A stretch of 64,000 bases of DNA from Buddleja alternifolia. Taxonomy: Eukaryota; Streptophyta; Magnoliopsida; Lamiales; Scrophulariaceae. The position numbers and the translations under genes are program-made. Positions 45,701-53,278 of the stretch are shown here, one piece after another (position 1 is the stretch's first letter; the number at the start of each line of letters is the position of its first letter). The notes under the pieces were generated by a model. The model had not been told where the DNA came from and did no database searches. It saw nothing but the letters and a program-made list of their open reading frames with translations. The stretch lies in NCBI GenBank assembly GCA_019426215.1, contig CM033391.1:10280708-10344707 (forward strand), read 5' to 3'.

Positions 45701-46828
45701 CAAGTACCCTATACTAGTAGTCTAATACTTTTAGATTGTCGAATATGGTGTAATCAAGAAAAATATATTGAAACTAAAGCCATTTTAGATACAGGAAGTA
45801 CAAAAAGCATGCTTAGCGCTAGTCTTGTGCCAAAAGATTTTGTAACACAACTAAGCTATACAGTTACTAGTAGAACTGCCGAAAATAGATTAATGAGAAT
45901 AACAAAAGAATTAATTAACATAGGGATACAATTTAAGGATTTTTCAGGAAATTATAGTAGTAAATATACATTAGGACAAGTACTTATAGCACCAGATAAC
46001 ATAAATAGCCATGAATTCCTTTTAGGACTAAACTTCATTTGTGCATTAAATGGTAGTATCTTAATAGGAAAAAATTATATTACTATTAGCAAACATAATT
46101 ATACTTTTCCAACTAATAGATACATTAAACAATCAGAGTTGACTGCGAAGCGTGGTGGACATGGTAATAATGAACTCGATTTTTTCAAAGAATTAGAACA
46201 AAATAATATAGAATCTGAAACTATAGATATCCTATTAGATGAAGAAATACGAGATATAGGAAAGGGATTAGAAGTTTTAAACCTAGAAAATGAAAGAATT
46301 TTGCATAAATTAGAAATGTTAGGATTTATAGGAGATGATTTAGCTAAAAACAAAGTAAACTATACTTTTAAACTAAACATATTAAACCCAGATATAGTTA
46401 TAAGAACAGCAGCTATAGAATATACTCCTGAAGATATAAAAGAATTCAAAACACAAATAAAAGAAATGTTGGAAATAGGTGTTATAAGAAGAAGTGATAG
46501 TCCTCATAGATCAGCAGCCTTTATAGTAAGAAATAATGCAGAAATAAAAAGAGGAAAACCTAGAATAGTATATAACTATAAGAGACTTAATGATAATACA
46601 GAAGATGATGCTTATAGAATACCTAATAAAGATGAGTTAATTAATCTTATACAAAATAAAAAGATATTTTCAAAATTTGATTTAAAAAGCGGATATAATC
46701 AAATTAAAATGGTAGAAGAAGACAAAAAATGGACAGCTTTCAGCTGTAGTGAAGGACATTTCGAGTGGAATGTTCTATCTTTTGGTTTAAAAAAATGCTC
46801 CAGCAATATTTCAAAGATTTATGGATAG
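42791..46828 (+). CDS. Caulimovirid ORF3 polyprotein, first part (movement, coat, protease, start of RT)
   Basis: 1345 codons without a stop. Residues about 70-250 form a 30K-type movement protein region. An acidic stretch (about 300-360) follows. The coat-protein region is at about 500-760, ending in a CCHC knuckle (CYICGDPKHLANRC, about 774-787). A second Cys/His cluster at about 845-890 (CEHKY...CSICRLYPDMHLRY...CNIC...CFIC) is the kind of extra Cys-rich motif known from badnaviruses. The protease DTG (AILDTGSTKSML) is at about 998. RT starts at about 1210 (KPRIVYNYKRLN, FDLKSGYNQIKM). The frame fails at an A-run (46789-46795) with one A too many, and the reading continues at 46821. It acts in cell-to-cell movement, encapsidation and reverse transcription. 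The gene is very AT-rich compared with its surroundings. Confidence 0.93.
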   Translation: MMRSFSGTSRTISESSNKEKEKGKISNTFTKRMFRGSGSQSSAREVELEEIIDVEENLNLYNNKGIDKLKPKTLYKVGKMDFNTHLIKKFREKEVKVTTNAENISLVSPECIKQLKQLKQKYIHLGLIIVGIKGLTRKGTGGKVLVLLLDKSWSDARRAVFASMEIDMTNNVGIFYVAPNMMKSIKDINKITIGLQTRGYETYDGNNLVVSIAFLGRVTNNSFPQYKINIDGIIDGLASVGVKMIKPLNIDNNDLNGEEWELTKHLEENETVKVPGESVMYTNSRGQTFIRFLNYQKQNPKENLEDLEEETDNETETCYMNIIEEEVRITSRFANWEILSDIESEEDEEEENIEEIDEEIRQLESQLKNDYRPKNMEEILRKNFEINNLRELVDEMYFEAMNLDINLESAEEEFKQYYNIDLVDDICSGKIEFEKFFKNKEKGNNEVAFMADSQASTSSNIGKRTRVEPDYSEVPARNVEMSGRPEWKSPTYEYGSTQPNKYIGSRQPIGKTMSGTMLVIELGSPQMWPEEINIWEQCVVRHWEINKKADMDMFNFLETCLGPTALSIWQSKKKKDPNRINEIKALGNNPYNFTSFIRTLIIGIDPGRENTFIQDTALRNLEQLTITDMKYIIPFSQDFTRLIGEANKAFDEELCNRYFTKLPQDLGKRIHEEWIKTNGNLTGLGIGPRVQYTFFKLQEWCKEEFIREQIRKQSYEFCRKAIYTPQQYGQKNYFKPKRKILRKSNKPKSSFRQYRQGRKPPNYVKKPSTRKCTCYICGDPKHLANRCPKRQFNMERAAIAEQLDEDVVSIDGNESDNESIFSVVSEEGPEIPNIIEYTYMNNSCEHKYINGKGTMSIACSICRLYPDMHLRYQCNICFDEICFICAKDVYHIETDVSLKPSKKLESIEVLSHKIENLDLRIQLIELKIKNNENINSLQNKGKGVVIEELDEINQQLEETHLQNTAYEPQLQVPYTSSLILLDCRIWCNQEKYIETKAILDTGSTKSMLSASLVPKDFVTQLSYTVTSRTAENRLMRITKELINIGIQFKDFSGNYSSKYTLGQVLIAPDNINSHEFLLGLNFICALNGSILIGKNYITISKHNYTFPTNRYIKQSELTAKRGGHGNNELDFFKELEQNNIESETIDILLDEEIRDIGKGLEVLNLENERILHKLEMLGFIGDDLAKNKVNYTFKLNILNPDIVIRTAAIEYTPEDIKEFKTQIKEMLEIGVIRRSDSPHRSAAFIVRNNAEIKRGKPRIVYNYKRLNDNTEDDAYRIPNKDELINLIQNKKIFSKFDLKSGYNQIKMVEEDKKWTAFSCSEGHFEWNVLSFGLKKCSSNISKIYG

Positions 46829-47774
46829 TATATTTAAACATTTAGATTTCTGTTTAGTATATATAGATGACATTTTAGTAGCTTCTGAAACTTTTAAGCA
46901 ACATCAAGATCATTTAAAACAAGTGTTTAATTTAATAGAAGAAAACGGAATAGTAGTATCTAAAAAGAAAATGGAACTTTTTAAGAGAAAAATAAGCTTT
47001 TTAGGTTTAGAAATAGGAAACGGACAAATTAAATTACAACCTCATATAGCTCAAAAAATTCTAGATTTCCCAGATAAATTAGAAAACTTAAAACAAATAC
47101 AAGCGTTTTTAGGAATATTAAATTACTCTAGAAAATTTATTCCTAAACTTAGTAAATTAGTCGGACCATTATATAAGAAAACAGGAAAATCAGGTCAAAG
47201 ACATTTTAATCAGGAAGATATTAACTTAGTCAGAAAAATTAAAGAAGTTGTTAAAGATTTAAAACCTTTAGAATTACCCTTAAGTACTGATTATGTTATA
47301 ATAGAAGTAGATAGCTCTATAGAAGGATGGGGAGCAATATTAAAATGTAAACCTCATAAATTTTCTCCAAAAAATGAAGAAAAAATATCAGCTTATTCCA
47401 GTGGTAATTTTAATAAAATAGGAAGTAATTGGACTAGCCTAGATTATGAAATAGCAGGGATAGTTAAAGCAATAGACCATTTTAGACTATATTTAAATAA
47501 ACCTTTTACCATTAGAACGGATTGTGAAGCTGTAGTTAGATTTATTAAAAATGAAAATTCTAGAAAACAAAACAATAAAAGATGGTTAAATTTTAAAAAT
47601 GCAATAGAAGGTAATGGATATAAAGTAGATTTTGAACATATTAAAGGATCAAACAATAGCATAGCAGATTTATTAAGCAGGCAATTAACTTTAATTTTGG
47701 GAAACAGATCATGGCTTCCAACGACCAAGACAACCAACAAACAAGACCTCCCTCTGCAACTTACAACCAAATAG
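46821..47774 (+). CDS. Caulimovirid ORF3, second part (RT palm and RNase H)
   Basis: This continues the polyprotein in another frame after the A-run. RT catalytic YIDD (LVYIDDILVAS) is near 46857-46889. The RT thumb/connection (QIQAFLGILNYSRKFIP) is near 47096. RNase H follows, with IIEVDSSIEGWGAIL near 47300, the TDCEA segment near 47518 and GSNNSIADLLSR near 47648. The last 29 codons run past the usual RNase H end and overlap the start of the next ORF (47711). It is 317 codons with no stops inside. The ATG at 46821 is only an internal methionine of RT. Confidence 0.92.
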   Translation: MDSIFKHLDFCLVYIDDILVASETFKQHQDHLKQVFNLIEENGIVVSKKKMELFKRKISFLGLEIGNGQIKLQPHIAQKILDFPDKLENLKQIQAFLGILNYSRKFIPKLSKLVGPLYKKTGKSGQRHFNQEDINLVRKIKEVVKDLKPLELPLSTDYVIIEVDSSIEGWGAILKCKPHKFSPKNEEKISAYSSGNFNKIGSNWTSLDYEIAGIVKAIDHFRLYLNKPFTIRTDCEAVVRFIKNENSRKQNNKRWLNFKNAIEGNGYKVDFEHIKGSNNSIADLLSRQLTLILGNRSWLPTTKTTNKQDLPLQLTTK

Positions 47775-48730
47775 TCCGAAGACCAGCTTTCAGGCCTAAT
47801 TTTCAACGAACTAGCCAGAATAGACCAGCATTCACAATAGAAACTCAGTTATTTAATCCAGCCACTCAAAAAGTTTTTAAAACCTTTGGCAAAATAGCAC
47901 TTCCAGTTAGACATAATTTCAAGCTCCCAAAAGATACCCCTCATATAACTGAAGAACAGAGTATCTTACTCAATGCTCTATGGGAAGCTCATCCTTCAAT
48001 CGGCAAATTAACAGCATTAAATGCATTATGTTTTTATTTCGAAAAAGAAAACAAAAATTTTCCAATAGAAGAAGCAGCAGTTTATCTTGTTATTAGAGGA
48101 GATCCAGTGGGAATCTTTGAAGATTATCAACGAGCAATACAAAGCATTCAGAAGGTAGCAAAGGGATACTTGGAGCCCTTTAAACATTTTCATGAAGCAG
48201 TAACAGCAGCAAGAAGAATTTTAGGCCCAAATTTTTACATACAGCCTAATGCCGAAAATGCAAAGCCCAAAATACTTTCAAAGGGAAAGAAACCCATAAA
48301 CCCAGATGTAGAAGCACTCGAAGATGACTTAGAGACTATAACTAAACAGTTTACCAACCTTAACAAATTTTATCAAGACCTTTTAGCCCAGCATCAAAAG
48401 TTATCAGCCCATTTAATAAACCCCAGACAAAATGATGTTCCTAAGGAGATTAAAAATAAATCCTACCAATTCTTGTCTATTCGAACTTTTTTTAACCCTT
48501 GCCAAACAGTTCTAGCTTTACCTGAAGAAATTCAGAGTATCATTTGGCAAAAAGCAGAAGATAGCTTTTACAAAAGAATGTTAAAAGTAGCCCAAATTAT
48601 TATCAATCAGCAGATAGAAGGAATAATTTCAAAGACTCGCCTACTACAATGGAAGGGAGAACCTATTCGCCACGAAGGATCATTAAAATTCTACACCCTA
48701 AAATATTTTCATGGCCTAATGTTCATATAG
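47711..48730 (+). CDS. Caulimovirid ORF4, transactivator/viroplasmin-like protein (first part)
   Basis: It starts inside the 3' end of ORF3 in a different frame (64-base overlap). Residues about 123-172 (VYLVIRGDPVGIFEDYQ...) resemble the small RNase-H-binding fold shared by eukaryotic RNase H1 and caulimovirus transactivator/viroplasmin (family PF01693): a Y-x-V start, a G-x-x-x-GI turn, an aromatic/acidic helix and a later F-x-x-x-x-EA. A predicted coiled-coil stretch is at about 210-240. In other genera this protein forms inclusion bodies and permits translation of downstream ORFs. The frame closes at 48728 after a probable indel, and homologous reading seems to continue in the next frame (48649-49332). 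The family call is by eye only. Confidence 0.6.
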   Translation: MASNDQDNQQTRPPSATYNQIVRRPAFRPNFQRTSQNRPAFTIETQLFNPATQKVFKTFGKIALPVRHNFKLPKDTPHITEEQSILLNALWEAHPSIGKLTALNALCFYFEKENKNFPIEEAAVYLVIRGDPVGIFEDYQRAIQSIQKVAKGYLEPFKHFHEAVTAARRILGPNFYIQPNAENAKPKILSKGKKPINPDVEALEDDLETITKQFTNLNKFYQDLLAQHQKLSAHLINPRQNDVPKEIKNKSYQFLSIRTFFNPCQTVLALPEEIQSIIWQKAEDSFYKRMLKVAQIIINQQIEGIISKTRLLQWKGEPIRHEGSLKFYTLKYFHGLMFI

Positions 48731-49332
48731 ACGCATCAGTTTTTAGAGAAGGATGGATAGATGAAGAATTCATCAGCGTTCAAAGGTTATTAGACTATGG
48801 TTTCATAGCAAAAATATTTGTATCAGATCCAGTACAAGTGACTCATATAGGTCGACATATTTCAGACGCTGTCAATTTTATATTCGAGCAACAAGCAGCA
48901 GAAAGTCTCAAGATTGACATAGTATCTCTACCTCCAATTTGGAACACTACAGGAATCGAAATAGGACATTCATTCTTTTCGATAACAGAGAATTATGAAA
49001 AATGGGAACCAATGTCAACATTGTGGAATTGTCCTGAAGCCATAAATCCTTTAGCCAATATAGAAGAGCTCAAATTAGCTTTGGAAATACGGAGGAAAAC
49101 GCAGCGACAGTATATGATGCCCAATTCAGATTCAGACCTCAAGCTTATTTTCCAGGCACCTCATCATAGCATATTTATTCCGGCCAAGAACAGATGCAAG
49201 ATTCGCCTTACTACTTTAGGAAAAAGAGCAATGACAAGTGTGGAATACCCACCAAGATATAATCCTGATATGTATAATCCTGATTCAGAATATAATCCAG
49301 ATCTAGAAGGAACCAGTCGAGATACATACTAG
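48649..49332 (+). CDS. Caulimovirid ORF4, continuation in a second frame
   Basis: 227 codons overlapping the end of the preceding frame by 82 bases, with the same base composition and no stops until TAG at 49330. The most economical reading is one ORF of about 540 codons broken by a single indel between 48640 and 48730, a size like known transactivator proteins. The C-terminal end has YNPDMYNPDSEYNPDLEG, a short repeated YNPD motif. A separate small ORF5 is a less likely alternative. Confidence 0.55.
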   Translation: MEGRTYSPRRIIKILHPKIFSWPNVHIDASVFREGWIDEEFISVQRLLDYGFIAKIFVSDPVQVTHIGRHISDAVNFIFEQQAAESLKIDIVSLPPIWNTTGIEIGHSFFSITENYEKWEPMSTLWNCPEAINPLANIEELKLALEIRRKTQRQYMMPNSDSDLKLIFQAPHHSIFIPAKNRCKIRLTTLGKRAMTSVEYPPRYNPDMYNPDSEYNPDLEGTSRDTY

Positions 49333-49690
49333 AAGACAAAAGCTTCAACAGTTCAGCAATAATGGTTAGCAGCACCAATAATTCAGCTACAAGACAAATT
49401 TAAAGAGATAGCTCATGAAGACAGCATTCAAAATTTCAGCAAAATAATGCATCTCCCAGACAAAAGTCATAAATGCATCAGCAGCAAGGACAATAATTTG
49501 CAGCAATAATTCAGCTATCAAACAAGGCACTGAATTCAAAGCAACAATCTCAGCAACTTTTGTACCATATTAACTGTTCACTATTGCCACCTATGTACTT
49601 CTTACTGTTTAGACACTGTTTGTAATAATGGCAGATCGGATGCCAAGTTTGTTCTTCATTTTGTTGTAAATTTAGTTCATGTCCGAGGCC

Positions 49691-49698
49691 TATAAAAG
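49691..49698 (+). promoter_or_regulatory. TATA box of the pregenomic RNA promoter
   Basis: TATAAAAG in GGCCTATAAAAGGACCTC. It is followed by a leader leading to the primer site 450 bases later, as in badnavirus-like genomes. Confidence 0.75.
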
Positions 49699-49786
49699 GA
49701 CCTCATCCCTCAGTTGTAAAAATTGCACCTTGACATTCTCCAACCCACACTTCTTGGTTGCTAGAGAATCTCTCATCTTTTCTTGT

Positions 49787-49792
49787 AATAAA
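49787..49792 (+). terminator. Viral poly(A) signal
   Basis: AATAAA in TTCTTGTAATAAAATATC, downstream of the expected RNA start, so it would be ignored on first passage and used on the second. Confidence 0.6.
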
Positions 49793-50149
49793 ATATCTTC
49801 TTGTGTGCAATAATATCTTGTAAGTTTTTATATGTTTTATAATGCATAGTGAGTAAACTCTCCCAGGGACGGGATTCCCCTACTATTTAAAAATGTTATA
49901 ACTCTCTCATGGTCAAAAAATACAAAAACATTAAAAATCGAAAAACCAAAAACATTAAAAATGCTCAAAATGATGATGAACAGTAGTAACATTCTACTGT
50001 TTCATCTTCTCAAAAATATGTTTCCGCTGTACAAATTATTGTTTTCAATAATATCTGATACTGCTTTGGGAAGATTTTGTTTACCGTCTCGGTGTTACTG
50101 GTCGGGAGACAAAATGTGCGGGATAATTCCCCCCAGTGTGCAAGCAAAA

Positions 50150-50161
50150 TGGTATCAGAGC
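50150..50161 (+). promoter_or_regulatory. Pararetrovirus minus-strand primer site (tRNA-Met)
   Basis: TGGTATCAGAGC, then TTGAG, is the conserved caulimovirid primer site complementary to initiator tRNA-Met, by convention position 1 of the genome. Here it lies downstream of all ORFs, so the circular genome was opened in the leader between this site and ORF1. Confidence 0.93.
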
Positions 50162-50623
50162 TTGAGTATTCTGAGTATGCTCTGTGGTCGCAGTTTAATC
50201 TGATCTTCCACATCAGAAAAGTGTTCTCAAGTTATGTTTCAAAACAGTGTTTTTAAGTTTAAATTATTAAATAAGTTAAGCACATATTTTGAAATTCAAA
50301 AGGGTAAGATAGGTACTTTACTCCAGATCCAACGTAAGTCTTCGTTTATGAAGCAATCGGATTTACAAAGCAACCCTCTTACATGAGAAATTTAGAATAG
50401 AATGCTTAACTCGTTAAATGATAAAAATTTGGTGACACTGTTCATATTTTATGTAATTATGTTGTTTTTTGTAAAAATCTATTTTATAAGGACCAAAGCT
50501 TAATAACTTCAAAAGTTACTGGACCCATGTGCAATTATAAGAAAGTGGTACAATACGAGGCTACAGTAGAGGTGCCATTTCCTTAAAAGACTTTCAAAAA
50601 AGGGCTATTTGGCTAAATGTCCC
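50162..50623 (+). other. Viral leader remnant and right terminal region of the TIR element
   Basis: No gene. The first few hundred bases are probably the 5' leader of the viral RNA. The last about 130 bases (from AGGACCAAAGC near 50490) look like transposon terminus and end in the inverted repeat at 50602-50623. Confidence 0.55.
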
Positions 50624-50956
50624 TAATTATTTAAGGTTTTTTCCACCAAAGCAACATTAGTCTAATAATATGAGAACATGTTTATAATGAAAATTGATTA
50701 AGTTATGCCAACACATGTGTCTTAGTTGCTCTTTTCCATAGCTATCTTGATTTCGACATCTTGTTTCTTATATCTTACTTCCATAATATTTTAGTTAATT
50801 CTTGTTTTAGTTTAAGTTCTTCAATTGCTTTAAAATCATAAACTAAAATACAAGTCCTTGAGGTTCGACAACCCGGATTTTATTGTCCACTTTATTACTA
50901 CACACGACCAGTCCACTTGCTGTTTAATACACGTAAGGATTTTTCGTGTCAAGTTT
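50624..50956 (+). repeat. Right duplication (TAATTATTT, 50624-50632) and right part of the split LTR
   Basis: The end of the LTR. 'AGTCCTTGAGGTTCGACAACCCGG...CCACTTTATTACTACACACGA' parallels the minus-strand copy in B ('ACTTGTGGTTTGACATCCAGAC...CCACTATTAGTACACATACGA'), and both reach CGTGTCA. The right TTGCG duplication lies at 50957-50961. Confidence 0.75.
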
Positions 50957-50961
50957 TTGCG

Positions 50962-52428
50962 CAAAAGCGATGCAAGAGGAGGTTAACCAATTTGAAAGAA
51001 GTAAGGTTTGGACGCTAGTATCAAGACCAACTCACCAAGGAGTTAGTGGGACTAGATGGGTTTTTAGGAACAAGATGGATGAAGATGGCATTGTTATAAG
51101 AAACAAAGCCAAACTAGTCGCTCAGGGTTATTGCCAAGAAGAGGGTATTGATTTTGATGAGACGTATGCCTCAGTAGCCCGTCTAGAAGCGATTCGGATG
51201 TTTCTAGTGTTTGCCGCATTCAACAAGTTCACAGTGTATCAAATGGACGTGAAGAGTGCTATCCTGAATGGTAAACTCCAAGAAGAAGTATATGTGGAGC
51301 AACCCCCAGGATTCATCAACAACCATGGGAAAAGTATGATCTACAAATTGGATAAGGCACTTTATGGTCTTAAACAAGCACCAAGGGCATGGTATGACAC
51401 TCTTTTTAACTTCCTTATAGGTAAAGGCTTTTCAAAAGGCAGCATTGATACAACATTATTTAAAATTACCCATAATGAAGATATTTTCTTAGTCCAAATT
51501 TATGTTGATGATATTATATTCGGATCTACTAATAAGCGATTGTGTGAGAAATTTTTGAAAATGATGCAAGATCAATTTGTAATGAGCATGTCCTTGGATT
51601 ACAAGTTAAACAACTCCCTAATGGCATATTTCTAAACCATGCTAAATATACATGAGATATGATTAAGAAATTTGGTATGGAAAATGCATCATCTTCAAAA
51701 ATTCCAATGAGCCAAACACTTAAGTTAGATAAAGATGAAAGTGGGAAGAAAAAAGATATCACTAACTATAGAGGTATCATTGGACCACTTCTTTATCTTC
51801 CCGCTAGTTGACCTAAGATTATGTTTTCGATATGCATGTGTGCACACTTTCAACTTGATCCAAAAGAATCACACTTAATTGCTACCAAGAAGATCCTTAA
51901 ATACCTAAAAAGGACATAAAATGTGGGCTTATGGTATCCAAGGGACTCTTTATTTGAACTAATTGGTTATTCAGACGCAGATTTTGTAGGATGCAAAATA
52001 GATAGAAAGAGTACCGGTGGTACATGTCAATTTCTAGGTGATAGACTGATTTTGTGGCATAGCAAGAAACAACAATCCATAGAAACTTCTACCGCTAAGG
52101 TAGAGTATGTAGCCGCTGGAAGCTGTTGTGCACAAATTCTTTGGATGAGGCAACAACTTGGAGATTATGGAACAATCTTAGGTCTTACCCAATCCACTGT
52201 GATAACCAAAGCGCTTTAGCTATGACCCAAAACCCAGTCCTTCATTCTAAAACTAAACACATTGACATTCGCTACCATTTCTTGTGTGATCATGTTTAAA
52301 AGAAAGATATCTCCATGCATTTCATCAGTACTAACAAACAAGTGGCAGATATCTTCACCAAAGCACTCAACGAACAACATTTTCTCACTTTGAGAAGTGA
52401 ATTAGGTATGATTGATTTAAACGCTTAA
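50962..52428 (+). pseudogene. RT and RNase H part of pol, Sirevirus C
   Basis: It resumes the pol frame after the nested insertion. [36 protein letters not shown] near 51235, [13 protein letters not shown] near 51370 and the catalytic YVDDIIF near 51500 are all present. The frame is intact to about 51590, then a gap/frameshift occurs ([13 protein letters not shown]) and RNase H follows in other frames (IGYSDADFVGCKIDRKSTGG near 51960; ADIFTKALNEQHFLTLRSEL near 52345). The stop is TAA at 52426. It is the best preserved RT among the Sirevirus copies here. Confidence 0.9.
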
Positions 52429-53278
52429 TCATAAAGCATCATATCTTTCATAGGCATATAATTTTGGGGGAATCCACTTTAATTTTATGTCTAAAGCATT
52501 TTTCCAAAATTGAAATAAGTTATCAATTTTAGGGGGAACTTTAAATTGTACTTATATCAACCAATAAGCATCTATGATCACAAATGATTTTTAAAATTCT
52601 ATGCATTGATCATTAGCGTTTATTTTTTATGCATGACAAAATCAATCTCTAATAAAGTTAAATAAAAATATCTTTTAAAGATCAAAAGCGATTGAATTTT
52701 ATTAAAAGATTTCAGTGTTAAGAATATTCCCACTTAAACGCTAAGTAAATTTCTCTGAAAATCGTGCATTGTTTTCATCGCTAAAAGGTAGCATGTGCAT
52801 AAGTCCAAAAAGATAAGATTTGATAACTGCCCACGCGTTCCTATCAAATCAAACTGACGGTCAATGATCACTATCTAAAAATAAGCGGTTCAGTAAATGC
52901 AGGTGTCTGGGTACGTGTCAGTGTACCATCAGGCGCGTGCAATTCACGCTGAATATTTTCAAAATCTCAAACGTTTTTGAAAAGTAACTACAAACTCCAA
53001 ATTTTTTATTTCACAGCAGTTAACCAAATTTATCGCGCCTTTTTACATCCGTCTTTATGATTAATCAACTCAGATTCAATTTTCTTTATTTTCAAAATTA
53101 ATTATTTTAATACGTGGCATTTATCTAAGAAATCGAGGAGTTGCTTTTGCCTTCTATTTAAACCCTTCAAATTTTTACAGAAAAGCTTTATCACTTTCAA
53201 ATTCTCTTTAGTGTAAAAATTCTGTCAAGGCAAAGAGGCTTTCTTCTAAAACTCTCTCAAAGCTTCAATCTTTCATCA
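52429..53278 (+). other. Spacer between pol and env-like ORF, Sirevirus C
   Basis: Non-coding. It is similar to 18733-19436 of element B (both have GGGGGAATCCACTTTAA-like and GTGTACCA sequences). It could hold splice or promoter signals for the downstream ORF, but I see no clear motif. Confidence 0.5.

Larger units (their letters stand above)
49333..50149 (+). promoter_or_regulatory. Viral intergenic region (promoter, poly(A) signal)
   Basis: No ORF worth calling. A Gln/Ser-type A-rich segment follows ORF4, then the promoter with TATAAAAGG at 49691 and, about 65 bases past the expected start of transcription, AATAAA at 49787-49792. This spacing gives a short terminal redundancy on a pregenomic RNA, as in caulimovirids. 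A GGGACGGGATTCCCC stretch (49865-49879) is a near-palindrome. The 80-codon frame at 49961 spans the primer site and is not credible. Confidence 0.75.
41329..50623 (+). mobile_element. Mutator-type TIR element (9.3 kb) carrying a pararetrovirus genome
   Basis: The left end reads GGGAAAATTGGGGAAATAG and the right end, reversed, GGGACATTTAGCCAAATAG, each followed by CCC. That is 17 of 22 identical. Weaker similarity may extend inward about 130 bp (AATTGCAC...GTCC blocks). Flanking TAATTATTT is perfect on both sides, and the interrupted LTR is continuous across the empty site. No transposase is inside. The cargo is a caulimovirid genome (about 41690-50500). Either a non-autonomous Mutator-like element captured viral DNA, or viral DNA integrated into such an element, which later moved or was already there. 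Confidence 0.7.
40007..50956 (+). mobile_element. LTR-derived insertion in pol of Sirevirus C (solo LTR, itself split)
   Basis: It begins TGATAGGAGTCATTTTTACG, matching the minus-strand solo LTR in element B, and ends ...CGTGTCAAGTTT. It is flanked by TTGCG on both sides (40002-40006 and 50957-50961), a 5-bp duplication. Leaving out the insert and one TTGCG restores phase between integrase linker and RT. LTR sequence occupies 40007-41328 and 50633-50956 (about 1.65 kb). The rest is a second, nested TIR element. The right LTR edge could be CA at 50951, but then the flanks do not match, so I place it at 50956. Confidence 0.8.

Noticed and set aside
46789..46795. Programmed frameshift at the A-run in the viral polyprotein
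   Set aside because: The split falls inside the RT catalytic domain, where no caulimovirid uses a programmed shift. One extra A from slippage or sequencing is simpler.
47444..47806. 120-codon minus-strand frame over viral RNase H
   Set aside because: Antisense shadow of RNase H in AT-rich sequence.
49961..50203. 80-codon frame over the viral primer site
   Set aside because: It overlaps the primer binding site and leader and has no conserved motif.
50946..51635. Host gene with RT-like domain starting at an ATG
   Set aside because: It is the continuation of Sirevirus C pol. The phase joins 40006 to 50962 once the nested insertion is left out.
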